Counted from the first letter of the stretch, positions 8,273 through 17,019 are shown. The stretch: 64,000 nucleotides of DNA from Pontixanthobacter aquaemixtae (GCF_009827395.1 NZ_WTYX01000002.1:744001-808000); one strand, 5' to 3'. Notes: generated from the letters alone by a model not told the origin. Program-made: numbers and translations.

Positions 8273-9157
8273 GTGCCCCAGATCACCGCCAACGGAATAA
8301 CGATCGAATATGACGAGCATGGCGAAAAGGATGCGCCGCCGGTCTTGCTGATCATGGGTTTTGGCGCGCAGATGACCTTGTGGCCGATGGAATTTGTCGA
8401 AGCGATGGTGGAGCGCGGCTTTCGCGTCATCCGCTATGACAATCGCGATGTCGGGCTGAGCCACAAATTCGATGGCGTGAAAGCGCCTGGCCTGATCAAG
8501 CTGACTCTGCTGGGCAAGTTCGGGATCACGCCGAAGGTTCCCTATACGCTTTCCGATATGGCCAATGATGGCGCCGGGGTTCTCGATGCGCTGGGCATCG
8601 ACAAGGCGCATATTGTTGGCGCCAGCATGGGCGGCATGATCGCGCAGCATTTTGCGGCGAAACATGCCGATCGCACGCTCAGCCTGACATCGATCTTCTC
8701 CACTACCGGCAACCCCAAATTGCCCGCCGCGAAGAAAGAGGCGATGAAAGTCCTGATCACGCGGCCTGCCAGTTTGGAAGAGGATGCGCTGGTTGCGCAT
8801 GGGATGAAATTATCACGGACAATCGGCAGCCCGGCCTATCCCGCAGATGAGGACAAACTCCGTGAGCGGGTGACCGCCAGCGTCCGGCGCAGCGTCTATC
8901 CCGAAGGCGGAACGCGGCATCTCTCCGCGATTGTCGCAGACGGGGATCGCCGCGCGATGAATGCCGGGATTACCGCTTCGACGCTGGTCCTGCATGGCGA
9001 AGATGATCCGCTTGTCCCGGTCGATGGCGGACGCGATACCGCCGCAAGCATTCCGGGCGCAAAGATCAAGACTTTCCCGGGTTGGGGGCATGATCTTCCG
9101 ACAGAGATGGTCCAAACGCTCGCCGATGAAATCGCGGCGCATGCGAAAGCTGCCTAG
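8273..9157 (+). CDS. Alpha/beta hydrolase
   Basis: A 294-residue alpha/beta-fold hydrolase. The nucleophile elbow GASMGG is present, preceded by the oxyanion segment LLIMGFG and by RYDNRDVGLS. The acid and base are likely in HGEDDPLVP and GWGHDLP. The frame is open back to 8012, but GTG 8273 has an AGGAG ribosome site six bases upstream and begins the conserved first strand (VPQITANGITIEYDEHG), so it is preferred. The substrate is unknown; an esterase-like role is inferred from the family. Confidence 0.88.
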   Translation: MPQITANGITIEYDEHGEKDAPPVLLIMGFGAQMTLWPMEFVEAMVERGFRVIRYDNRDVGLSHKFDGVKAPGLIKLTLLGKFGITPKVPYTLSDMANDGAGVLDALGIDKAHIVGASMGGMIAQHFAAKHADRTLSLTSIFSTTGNPKLPAAKKEAMKVLITRPASLEEDALVAHGMKLSRTIGSPAYPADEDKLRERVTASVRRSVYPEGGTRHLSAIVADGDRRAMNAGITASTLVLHGEDDPLVPVDGGRDTAASIPGAKIKTFPGWGHDLPTEMVQTLADEIAAHAKAA

Positions 9158-9738
9158 CCACCAATCGCTCTGCCCAGACCGCTTGCTTTCGCTGGCAGAG
9201 TGATTCGCCCAATCATCCGATTCACATGGCCATCGCGCGCGTCGGCGATCGCGCGCGATGCTGAAAACGGCAATCTCGCGCACAAAAATTTCACGGCTCG
9301 ATTCGATTGAATCAAAACCCCCCGAAGCCAGTTTTCCCGCGAAATATTTTTTCCCAGATTCATTTTCGGGCTTGCGCGATTCAGAACCCTAGGATTTCTG
9401 CCGCGTCGCTGCGTTGCAGCAGACTAACACACCGCGATTTTGACTTGCCCGAACATAGTAAATCTGCGTTTACCCTCTTGCGTCTGAATCCATCCTGATT
9501 CACATATCTAGTGGTTCTGACTTTGGGGACACCTACTAGACCTTGTTATTCCGGCGATCGCGCCACTCTGCGCGAGAGGGGAAGATTCGGTCCATTTTCG
9601 GGTGATAGATTAGCCGGAACTGTGGGTATTGGGGGGATAAATAATCCACCATTGGTGCCCGAAAAATGCTAGGCGGGTGCGATCCTGCCGAATCGAACGG
9701 AAGCGGAACATCGCGGCGGGTCGCCCGTTGTTCAAACA
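9158..9738. other. 581-bp gene-free region upstream of nrdA
   Basis: No convincing coding frame is found on either strand. An imperfect inverted repeat (CTCTGCC...GGCAGAG, about 9171-9201) follows the hydrolase gene and may help end its transcript, though no T-run follows. The rest is AT-richer than its surroundings and probably holds the nrdA promoter and its control sites, including the candidate NrdR box listed separately. The length suggests a long untranslated leader. Confidence 0.5.
9499..9514 (+). promoter_or_regulatory. Candidate NrdR box
   Basis: The 16 bases TTCACATATCTAGTGG resemble the NrdR consensus (acaCwAtATaTwGtgt), chiefly in the right half, ATATCTAGTG. NrdR represses ribonucleotide reductase genes and normally binds two boxes about 31 bp apart. 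A weaker partner around CTACTAGACC at 9533 is offset by only about 28 bp, so the pair is imperfect. Position upstream of nrdA supports the reading. Confidence 0.35.
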
Positions 9739-11823
9739 GTGAAGACGGGCTGGATAAAAATGGAATTACGAACTGGGGACGACGCAGCGATGGGGCTTGA
9801 GCAAGAAGCAGAAGGCACTCTCACCCGCGATGAAAACACATCCGCCAAGACGCCCAAAAAGGCCCCCGAGAAGGCAAACGCGAATGCAAAGGCAAAATCA
9901 GCCGTGACAATGGAAAAAACAGACGCCGGTTCGGATGAACTGGTTGCCGAAAAAGCGGGCGAAGCGCTGACCGAAGCGATGAAGGCTGCTGCCGCGCCTG
10001 TAGATGAAAGCAAGAAGGTCAATGACCGCCGCTTCACCATTGTCCAGGATGAAAGCCGCGATGAATTGCTGACCGAATTCGGCAAGGAAACGCTGATCGA
10101 CCGCTACCTGCTTCCCGGAGAGAAGTTCCAGGATCTCTTCGCGCGCGTGGCCGATGCCTATGCCGATGATCAGGATCACGCGCAGCGGCTCTATGATTAT
10201 ATCAGCCGGTTGTGGTTCATGCCCGCAACGCCGGTTCTTTCCAATGGCGGCACATCGCGCGGCCTGCCGATTTCCTGCTATTTGAACTCGGTTTCCGACA
10301 GCCTCGACGGGATTGTCGGGACATGGAACGAAAATGTCTGGCTCGCTTCCAAAGGCGGCGGCATCGGCACCTATTGGGGCAATGTCCGCGGCATTGGTGA
10401 GCCGGTTGGCCTGAACGGCAAGACCAGCGGCATCATTCCATTCGTGCGCGTGATGGATTCGCTGACACTGGCGATTTCGCAAGGTTCGCTGCGGCGCGGC
10501 AGCGCGGCCTGCTATCTCGACATCTCGCACCCAGAGATCGAAGAATTCCTCGAAATCCGTAAGCCTTCGGGCGATTTCAACCGCAAGGCGCTCAACCTCC
10601 ATCACGGCGTGTTGCTGACCGATGAATTCATGGAAGCGGTCCGTGCGGGCGAGCGGTTTGAGCTCAAATCACCCAAGACCGGCGAAGTGCGCGGCGATGT
10701 CGATGCGCGCTCGCTGTTCCAGAAACTGGTCGAAACCCGCCTCGCCACCGGCGAACCCTATATCGTGTTCAACGACACGGTGAACCGGATGATGCCCAAG
10801 CATCACCGCGAGCTGGGCCTGAAAGTTTCCACCTCCAACCTGTGCAGCGAAATCACGCTGCCAACGGGTATCGATCACCTTGGCAATGACCGCACCGCGG
10901 TTTGTTGCCTCTCCTCGCTCAACCTTGAAAAATGGGATGAGTGGAATGGCGAAAAAGACTTCATCGAAGACGTGATGCGGATGCTCGATAATGTCCTGCA
11001 GGACTATATCGACCGTGCGCCGGCAGAAATGGAACGCGCCAAATATTCGGCGATGCGTGAACGGTCTGTCGGCCTTGGCGTGATGGGCTTCCACTCTTTC
11101 CTCCAGCAGAAGAACCTGCCGCTCGAAGGCTCCATGGCGAAAGTCTGGAACCTCAAAATGTTCAAGCATATTTCGGGCAAGGCGGAAGAGGCGAGCATGA
11201 TGCTGGCCAAGGAACGCGGCCCTTGCCCCGATGCCGAAGAAATGGGCGCGATGGAGCGTTTCAGCTGCAAAATGGCGATTGCCCCGACCGCATCGATCAG
11301 CATCATTTGCGGTGGTGCCAGCGCCTGTATCGAACCGATTCCGGCCAATATCTACACGCACAAAACCCTGTCGGGCAGCTTCATCGTGAAGAACCCCTAT
11401 CTGGAAAAACTGCTGCGCGAAAAGAGCAAGGATTCCACCAATGTGTGGAACTCGATTCTGGAGCAGGGCGGCAGCGTGCAGCATCTCGATTTCCTCAGCG
11501 ACGAGGAAAAAGCGGTGTTCAAAACCAGCTTCGAAGTCGATCAGCGTTACCTGCTCGAATATGCCGCAGACCGCGCGCCGTTCATCGACCAGGCGCAAAG
11601 CCTCAACCTGTTTATCCCGGCCGATGTCGATAAATGGGATCTGATGATGCTGCACTTCCAGGCATGGGAAAAAGGCATCAAGTCGCTCTATTACCTCCGC
11701 TCGAAATCGATCCAGCGCGCTGGATTTGCCGGCGGGGTTGAAGCGGATAACACCGCCGATGCAGCCAAATACGAATTGGCGGCAGAGCAGACCGATTACG
11801 AGGAATGTCTTTCCTGCCAATAG
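9739..11823 (+). CDS. nrdA: Class Ia ribonucleoside-diphosphate reductase, alpha subunit
   Basis: A 694-residue catalytic subunit that reduces ribonucleoside diphosphates to deoxy forms together with NrdB. The redox cysteine in PISCYLNS is residue 180, the thiyl/active-site trio N367-C369-E371 lies in SNLCSE, the second redox cysteine is in AVCCLSS (389-390), and the C-terminal shuttle pair is ECLSCQ (C690, C693). Residues of about 35-95 form a Lys/Ala/Glu-rich low-complexity N-terminal segment without an ATP-cone, so dATP control through that domain seems absent. Start is uncertain: GTG 9739, ATG 9760 and ATG 9790 are in frame and none has a strong ribosome site. Confidence 0.93.
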   Translation: MKTGWIKMELRTGDDAAMGLEQEAEGTLTRDENTSAKTPKKAPEKANANAKAKSAVTMEKTDAGSDELVAEKAGEALTEAMKAAAAPVDESKKVNDRRFTIVQDESRDELLTEFGKETLIDRYLLPGEKFQDLFARVADAYADDQDHAQRLYDYISRLWFMPATPVLSNGGTSRGLPISCYLNSVSDSLDGIVGTWNENVWLASKGGGIGTYWGNVRGIGEPVGLNGKTSGIIPFVRVMDSLTLAISQGSLRRGSAACYLDISHPEIEEFLEIRKPSGDFNRKALNLHHGVLLTDEFMEAVRAGERFELKSPKTGEVRGDVDARSLFQKLVETRLATGEPYIVFNDTVNRMMPKHHRELGLKVSTSNLCSEITLPTGIDHLGNDRTAVCCLSSLNLEKWDEWNGEKDFIEDVMRMLDNVLQDYIDRAPAEMERAKYSAMRERSVGLGVMGFHSFLQQKNLPLEGSMAKVWNLKMFKHISGKAEEASMMLAKERGPCPDAEEMGAMERFSCKMAIAPTASISIICGGASACIEPIPANIYTHKTLSGSFIVKNPYLEKLLREKSKDSTNVWNSILEQGGSVQHLDFLSDEEKAVFKTSFEVDQRYLLEYAADRAPFIDQAQSLNLFIPADVDKWDLMMLHFQAWEKGIKSLYYLRSKSIQRAGFAGGVEADNTADAAKYELAAEQTDYEECLSCQ

Positions 11824-11881
11824 AATGCGCCGTCAGCAAAAGAGCGCATCCAACAAGCAGTAAAGATCAGGGGAGAGGTCT

Positions 11882-12121
11882 ATGACACTCGGTCAATATC
11901 TGCCGATCATGGCCCTTATTGCCGGTTTGGTGGTCGCCATTTCGGCAATCCGCCGGTTGCGCGCGATTCCCTCGCCCGGCGAACCTGACTATGATGAAGA
12001 GGCTTCGCGCACAGCAAAGTCGGGAGCCATTTTCACTCTCGCTGCGGCGCTTGCGCTTCCCATCCTGATGTATGTCGCGGTGCCGTTCATGGGCGACGTC
12101 GCCGACATGACGCTGTTCTAG
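11882..12121 (+). CDS. Small two-helix membrane protein
   Basis: A 79-residue protein with two hydrophobic segments (residues about 7-24 and 50-67) joined by a charged, acidic linker (GEPDYDEEASR). A GGGAGAGG ribosome site lies seven bases before ATG 11882. The family is not recognised. It follows nrdA by 58 bp on the same strand and could be its last co-transcribed gene. Confidence 0.65.
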   Translation: MTLGQYLPIMALIAGLVVAISAIRRLRAIPSPGEPDYDEEASRTAKSGAIFTLAAALALPILMYVAVPFMGDVADMTLF

Positions 12122-12199
12122 CGGCAGAGCTTTGGCCAATTTGCGCGCAATGCCTGTGTCCGGTGAGCAGTTTATGATTGCTTGCGGGGGCGCACCGGC

Positions 12200-13558
12200 A
12201 TGATCGCAATTCTTGGCCTGTTTTTGGGCATGGGTCTGCTGATCTGGCTCGCATTGCGCGATGTGAACATCATCTTTGCCGCGGTTCTGTGCGCGATGGT
12301 GGTGATCCTCACCAACGGATTGCCCTTTGCCCAGAGCATCAATGACACATTCCTGTTTGGCGATCTGGGCGCGTTCACTTTTGCCGGGCGGTTTTTCCTG
12401 CTGTTCGCAGCGGGGGCGATGTTTGGCCGGGTCATGAGCGAAAGCCACGCGGCGACTTCGATCGCGATGGCATTGGTCAATGCGCTGGGCGCGCAGCGGG
12501 CGCTGTGGATCACGGTTTTGTCTGGGGCGCTGCTGACCTATGGCGGGGTCGTCGTCTTCGTGGTGATCTTCGCGATGTATCCGCTGGGGCTGCGCCTGTT
12601 TCAGGCGGCCGATTTGCCCAAGCGCCTGTTTTGCGGCGCGATTACACTGGGCGCGGGGACTTTCACGCTGACCGCGCTTCCCGGAACGCCATCGATCCAC
12701 AATGTCATCCCCACGCTCAAGCTGGGAACCGATCTGTTTGCCGCACCGCTGCTGGGCATTTTCGGCGGCGCGATTATGTTCATCCTCGGCATGTTTTATC
12801 TCGAGCATGAGCGGAAAAAGGCAATCGCGAACGGGGAGGGGTTCGAACCGGGCCCCAATGACTCGATCCCGAGCATGGAAAGCATCGCCAAGGATGTGCC
12901 GCATTGGGGCTTGGCCATGATCCCGCTGGTGCTGGTGATCGGGACAATTCTGGCGCCGCGATTTGCGGTGGCGATGGGGGCCGATGCCGAAGCAGGATGG
13001 ATCGCATTCGCCAGCAGTCAGCCGGTCTTGTGGCCCTCATTTGCGCTTGCTCTCGCAAGTCTGGTTGCGGTCATTCTGTTTTCCTCTGCGCGCGCTGCGC
13101 CGGTGCGCTTGATGGGCAATGGCGTGCAGGATTCGATCATCCCGCTGCTCGCGACTTCGGCGGTGATCGGTTTTGGCGGAGTGGTCGCGCAAACGGGCGG
13201 TTTTGCCGCTTTCACCCAGGCCATTGTTGGCGCGGATATGCCCCCGCTGGTCTCCATGTTCGCCGCGACCAGCACGATTTCAGGGATCACTGGATCATCA
13301 TCGGGCGGATTGCAGATATTCATGGCGACTTTCGCCGATTCCTATCTTGCGATGGGGGTTTCGCCGGAAGAGATTCACCGGCTGGCGGCGATGGCCAGCG
13401 GCGGTTTCGATTCGCTGCCGCATTGCGGCGCGGTGATCGTGCTGCTGCAGATCTGCCAATTGACCCACCGCCAGGCCTATAAGGATATCGGCGTCGTCAC
13501 CGTGATCGTCCCTGTCATCGCAACCCTGCTGACATTGGCGCTGGCGATGATAGTGTAG
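12200..13558 (+). CDS. GntP-family permease
   Basis: A 452-residue inner-membrane transporter with about a dozen hydrophobic segments, of the length and pattern of the gluconate:H+ symporter (GntP) family. Family-like stretches include the Gly/Ser-rich ITGSSSGGLQIF loop and ASGGFDSLPHCGAV near the C-terminus, and GTPSIHN in the middle. The substrate is likely an organic acid anion; which one cannot be told. ATG 12200 is chosen over an in-frame TTG at 12182. Gluconate metabolism genes are not nearby. Confidence 0.82.
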   Translation: MIAILGLFLGMGLLIWLALRDVNIIFAAVLCAMVVILTNGLPFAQSINDTFLFGDLGAFTFAGRFFLLFAAGAMFGRVMSESHAATSIAMALVNALGAQRALWITVLSGALLTYGGVVVFVVIFAMYPLGLRLFQAADLPKRLFCGAITLGAGTFTLTALPGTPSIHNVIPTLKLGTDLFAAPLLGIFGGAIMFILGMFYLEHERKKAIANGEGFEPGPNDSIPSMESIAKDVPHWGLAMIPLVLVIGTILAPRFAVAMGADAEAGWIAFASSQPVLWPSFALALASLVAVILFSSARAAPVRLMGNGVQDSIIPLLATSAVIGFGGVVAQTGGFAAFTQAIVGADMPPLVSMFAATSTISGITGSSSGGLQIFMATFADSYLAMGVSPEEIHRLAAMASGGFDSLPHCGAVIVLLQICQLTHRQAYKDIGVVTVIVPVIATLLTLALAMIV

Positions 13559-13577
13559 CGCGGCGGAGGAAGTGGTG

Positions 13578-13868
13578 ATGCAGCGAAAATACCCGGTTCT
13601 TGTCGCAATAGGCCTGGCCCTGACGCTATCCGCCTGCGCATCGCAGATCGATGCGGGCGTCGCCAAATCCGCCGGCACGCCCGGCTTCTGGTGGGGATTG
13701 TGGCACGGGTTCATTTTCCCGTGGTCCTTCATCGGTTCGCTCTTCAGCGCTGACATTGCGGTCTATGCCGTACCCAATCGCGGCGGCTGGTATGATTTCG
13801 GCTTTTTCCTCGGCATCACCGTGCTGGGCGGCGGGTCCTTCTTCGGATCGAAAAAGCGTAGCGGGTAG
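13578..13868 (+). CDS. Small lipoprotein
   Basis: A 96-residue protein with a lipoprotein signal peptide and lipobox LSAC (Cys near residue 19). A second hydrophobic stretch and Trp/Phe-rich part (GFWWGLWHGFIFPWSF) suggests membrane contact. The C-terminus is basic (SKKRSG). GGAGGA lies seven bases before ATG 13578 and decides the start against two GTG codons just upstream. It is the first of three closely packed genes (13578-14554). Confidence 0.7.
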   Translation: MQRKYPVLVAIGLALTLSACASQIDAGVAKSAGTPGFWWGLWHGFIFPWSFIGSLFSADIAVYAVPNRGGWYDFGFFLGITVLGGGSFFGSKKRSG

Positions 13869-13874
13869 ATAGCT

Positions 13875-14045
13875 TTGCTGGAGATCGCCTTTCTCTCGCT
13901 CGCGCTCGTCGCGCTGCTGATACTCGCTTATGTTTTCTGGGGCGGCGTGGGCAAGAAACGCCGCCGGATCGGGCGCGAATTTGCCCTGCTCGGCTTTGCT
14001 GCCGCAGCCTATGTCGCGTGGCTGATCTTCGAGAAGCTGACGTGA
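13875..14045 (+). CDS. 56-residue two-helix membrane protein
   Basis: An open frame starting at TTG 13875, seven bases after the lipoprotein stop, and ending in TGA at 14043-14045. It encodes two hydrophobic helices (residues about 3-21 and 38-51) around a very basic loop (GKKRRRIGRE). The stop overlaps the GTG of the next gene as GTGA, which argues that both are translated together. No ribosome site is obvious, so translation may depend on coupling to the upstream gene. Confidence 0.6.
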   Translation: MLEIAFLSLALVALLILAYVFWGGVGKKRRRIGREFALLGFAAAAYVAWLIFEKLT

Positions 14046-14554
14046 CCTTGTGGCAGCAATTGTCGGGGGCCGCCGAAGCGGTACCGCAATGGGCCTGGGT
14101 GTTGGTGCTACTTTCCATTCTTCTGCCGATACCGATGGCCTATCTGCCCCATATCAGGCAGGCTTTCTACCAATGGCGATCGGACCGCCGCCTCGCGCGC
14201 GATCCGGAAATTTACCAGTATGAGCTCGACGATTACGAGTACAAGATCGGCGAGGAACTGGACGAAGTCGAATGGCGCGACATTTTGTGGCAGGGGATCG
14301 CCAATGCACTGATCGTCTCTGCGGCTTTCATTGTGCAAGAAGCGGGCGGAAGTTGGAGCGTTTTGCTGCCGCTGGTGTTTGGGGGGGTGGTTGCTGCCGT
14401 TGGATTGCAGCAGTGGTTCAGAGAAGCCGAAGACAGCGAAGTCGATTGGCGCGAAAGATTTGCAGAGCAATTTCCGCCCGAGGCGATCTGGGGCGCGGTC
14501 GGTGCATTTGTGATCGCCGTTTTGATCCTCACTATTGCAGTGTACTTTTTCTAG
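14042..14554 (+). CDS. Multi-pass membrane protein of unknown function
   Basis: A 170-residue protein with about four hydrophobic segments (residues near 15-33, 83-99, 104-120 and 148-168) separated by an acidic, Tyr-rich soluble stretch (EIYQYELDDYEYKIGEELDEVEW). GTG 14042 overlaps the stop of the preceding small gene by four bases. I recognise no family. The gene ends the three-gene cassette of small membrane proteins upstream of nrdB. Confidence 0.7.
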   Translation: MTLWQQLSGAAEAVPQWAWVLVLLSILLPIPMAYLPHIRQAFYQWRSDRRLARDPEIYQYELDDYEYKIGEELDEVEWRDILWQGIANALIVSAAFIVQEAGGSWSVLLPLVFGGVVAAVGLQQWFREAEDSEVDWRERFAEQFPPEAIWGAVGAFVIAVLILTIAVYFF

Positions 14555-14740
14555 CGCCGGAGGCTTTTTGCGACCATTGACCGCGCGACTCTGCGGCGGC
14601 GCGTGCTTTGCGGCCGGCGCAAGCAAAATTTGCAGCGAATTATCACCAGCAAAGCAGGTGCAATCTTTGCACTTGCACTCGCATTGCGAGTCTGATTCTG
14701 TATGGTGCAGCGCTGCACCCAAATCCACGGAGACCACAAC

Positions 14741-15808
14741 ATGTCGTTGCTCGAAGCCAGAAAGACCTACAAGCCCTTTGAATATCCATGGGCCTATGAT
14801 TTCTGGAAACGCCAGCAGCAAATCCACTGGATGCCCGAAGAAGTTCCGCTGGGCGAGGACTGCCGCGACTGGGCGCAGAACCTGACCGATCACGAGCGTA
14901 ACCTGCTCACGCAGATCTTCCGTTTCTTCACCCAGGCCGATGTCGAAGTGCAGGATTGTTACCACGACAAATATGGCCGGGTGTTCAAACCGACAGAGAT
15001 CAAGATGATGCTCGCCGCCTTCTCCAATATGGAAACGGTGCATATCGCGGCGTACTCTCATCTGCTCGACACGATCGGCATGCCCGAAAGCGAATATGGC
15101 ATGTTCCTCGAATATGAGGAGATGAAGGCGAAGCATGATTACATGCAGGATTTCGGCGTCGACAATGATGAAGATATCGCGCGCACTTTGGCCATGTTCG
15201 GCGGCTTTACCGAAGGGCTGCAACTGTTCGCCAGCTTCGCGATGCTGATGAACTTCCCGCGCTTCAACAAGATGAAGGGCATGGGGCAAATCGTCAGCTG
15301 GTCGGTGCGCGATGAAAGCCTCCACTGCGAAGGCATCATCCGCATGTTCCACGCCTTTGCCGAAGAACGCCAGTGCCTGACCAAAGCGGTCAAGGAAGAC
15401 ATTATCGATTGCTGCCAGAAAGTCGTGCGGCTGGAAGATGCGTTCATCGATCTGGCGTTCGAAGACGGCCCCGTGCCCGGTATGACCGCGAAGGAAATCA
15501 AGAAATATATCCGCTACATCGCTGATTGGCGGCTCAGCCAGCTGGGCCTGCCGGAGATTTACATGGTGGAAGACCACCCCCTCCCATGGCTCGCCCCGCT
15601 ACTCAACGGTGTGGAGCACGCCAACTTCTTCGAAACCCGCGCGACCGAATATTCCAAAGGCGCCACCAAGGGCAATTGGGAAGACGTATGGAGCAGCTTC
15701 GACAACCGCAAAAAAGCCAAAGCCGGCGACGAAGCCAACGACGCCGACGTCGATGACGGCCCGGGCCTGTTCGGCGACGAAGGCGGGGAGCCTGTTGCGG
15801 CGGAGTGA
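14741..15808 (+). CDS. nrdB: Class Ia ribonucleoside-diphosphate reductase, beta subunit
   Basis: A 355-residue di-iron protein that holds the tyrosyl radical used by NrdA. Spacing matches the E. coli enzyme: Asp67, Glu98, His101 and radical Tyr105 on the first helices, then Glu158, and Glu192 with His195 in RDESLH. The presence of Tyr105 argues against a class Ic enzyme. The C-terminus ends in a long acidic tail (DDGPGLFGDEGGEPVAAE), part of which normally docks on NrdA. ATG 14741 starts the conserved MSLLEARKTYKPF. It is 2.9 kb from nrdA, with six unrelated genes in between. Confidence 0.95.
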   Translation: MSLLEARKTYKPFEYPWAYDFWKRQQQIHWMPEEVPLGEDCRDWAQNLTDHERNLLTQIFRFFTQADVEVQDCYHDKYGRVFKPTEIKMMLAAFSNMETVHIAAYSHLLDTIGMPESEYGMFLEYEEMKAKHDYMQDFGVDNDEDIARTLAMFGGFTEGLQLFASFAMLMNFPRFNKMKGMGQIVSWSVRDESLHCEGIIRMFHAFAEERQCLTKAVKEDIIDCCQKVVRLEDAFIDLAFEDGPVPGMTAKEIKKYIRYIADWRLSQLGLPEIYMVEDHPLPWLAPLLNGVEHANFFETRATEYSKGATKGNWEDVWSSFDNRKKAKAGDEANDADVDDGPGLFGDEGGEPVAAE

Positions 15809-15817
15809 TGCAGCGCG

Positions 15818-16603
15818 ATGCAAGACTCTTCTCAACATCTCGAGAAATTAGTTGCTGAGCGTCATGCGGATGTCGCCAAACGTTATGATGAATTGCTCAA
15901 TTCGCTTGCCAAAAACAACCAAGATCAAGTCAACTCGGCTAATTCGGCATTATTTGAAGCGCTTGAACAGTTGGGAGCCGTTGTAGCTAGGGGCGATTGG
16001 CCAGACTGGCTGGCTGACCTGCACCACCACACCAGAAACTATCGGACTAACCACAAAAATGGACTCGCGACTTGGGTTGCTCACCTCAAGTCAATTATTC
16101 GGTATGGCCCTGAAATTCAGGAGCATGTGTGGTTTAGCGGCCCAGCGAATCCAACACCAAAAATAGACGTTGATGAGATAATCCAAGGGGCCCGCAGTCA
16201 ATTCAAGATCGACGAGCTTTTTGACCGTGTTGTCGAGACTCTCCGGTCTTTGGCCGCGTGCGACGAACTTGATAGTGCTAAGGCGATTGCCGATCTCCAA
16301 GAAGTAATATTAATCATGCAAAAGGCGCGCAAAGGTTCGTTTACTGGTCAGGTCGGAACGTGGCAATTTGTGAGGCGTTTTATGCCTAATCTGATATCCG
16401 CTTACATAAAGCGGTCAGCAATCTCAGGGCCGGCAATTGAGGCATTTGAGCAAACTGCTAATGAGTTGGACGTCAACCTTGGTGAGGCGAAGGATCAAAT
16501 TGCCGAACGGCTCATTGGTGCTGCCCGGGACGGCTTCAAGACGGCTGCGTCTGATAATATAACAGCAGTGGACATCCAAGCGCTCTCCGACCTCAGTTCT
16601 TAG
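15818..16603 (+). CDS. Unrecognised helical protein (possible accessory gene)
   Basis: A 261-residue soluble, mostly helical protein with no signal peptide or membrane segment. N-terminal residues 1-45 are rich in Lys, Glu, Asn and Gln and could form a coiled coil; a central part carries HHHTRNYRTNH and WFSGPANPTPKIDVDEI. I do not recognise a family. Codon use is visibly less GC-biased than in nrdB (for example gct, aat, tta and ata codons), as in the next gene, which suggests acquisition by transfer. It starts 10 bp after nrdB. Confidence 0.65.
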   Translation: MQDSSQHLEKLVAERHADVAKRYDELLNSLAKNNQDQVNSANSALFEALEQLGAVVARGDWPDWLADLHHHTRNYRTNHKNGLATWVAHLKSIIRYGPEIQEHVWFSGPANPTPKIDVDEIIQGARSQFKIDELFDRVVETLRSLAACDELDSAKAIADLQEVILIMQKARKGSFTGQVGTWQFVRRFMPNLISAYIKRSAISGPAIEAFEQTANELDVNLGEAKDQIAERLIGAARDGFKTAASDNITAVDIQALSDLSS

Positions 16604-16731
16604 CCTGAAAATCTTGGTGAAATTTTTCCGGCGCCATCGATTGGGGCACAACCCCGAGCGGTTTCGCCCATGTCCTGAGGTAAGCTAAGTATTCTCTTGT
16701 TTGGACATGATTAGCGGCGCAATATGCTGCT

Positions 16732-16992
16732 ATGTTTGACAAACTTGACGCCTACAATCTCGTAGCAAACCTAGTTCCCGGGGCGGCACTGATCTACGCG
16801 CTGCACTACTTTGGATTTCCGACCCCAGACCCCAACTCGATAGGAGCGTTTCTGCTCGTCGCTTTTGTTGCTGGGGTCACTACCAATCGGTTGGGTTCTC
16901 TAGTCCTTGCTCTGTATCTCCGCCCTTCGACTGGCTGGCGAGTCAGCCGCTCAGGACAGGCTTTACCTTCGGTTCCTCGCGATGACGGCTGA
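16732..16992 (+). pseudogene. N-terminal remnant of a membrane protein, cut off in a repeat
   Basis: The frame opens with MFDKLDAYNLVANLVPGAAL and two hydrophobic helices (residues about 9-26 and 39-62), a layout typical of larger membrane proteins. From base 16923 the frame runs into an intergenic repeat and the last 22 or so residues (STGWRVSRSGQALPSVPRDDG) are translated repeat. The original gene was probably longer and lost its 3' part. It shares low-GC codon use with the preceding gene. The loss could have come from recombination at, or insertion of, the repeat. Confidence 0.55.
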
Positions 16993-16993
16993 G
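16923..16993. repeat. Intergenic palindromic repeat
   Basis: The segment starts with CCCTTCGACTGGCTGGCGAG and ends with CTCGCGATGACGGCTGAG. It contains GGCTG...CAGCC and a GCTCAGGACAGGC block. Such 'CCTTCGAC...CTCAGGAC' plus 'CG(A/T)GATGACGG' combinations are a familiar kind of interspersed repeat in sphingomonad genomes (recognition from memory). It overlaps the truncated 3' end of the membrane-protein remnant and precedes the end of the DUF4870-like gene. Confidence 0.6.
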
Positions 16994-17019
16994 AAGCGGT
17001 CGCGCTTGGCGGTCACCCC

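Noticed and set aside
10669-11820. 383-codon minus-strand frame across nrdA
   Set aside because: Shadow frame of a conserved gene; composition is typical of reversed high-GC coding DNA.
14555-14740. NrdR boxes upstream of nrdB
   Set aside because: The TTGCAC/GTGCAA repeats there do not fit the NrdR consensus.
14108-15577. 489-codon minus-strand frame across nrdB and its upstream gene
   Set aside because: Spans two oppositely oriented real genes and a non-coding gap, so it is not a gene.
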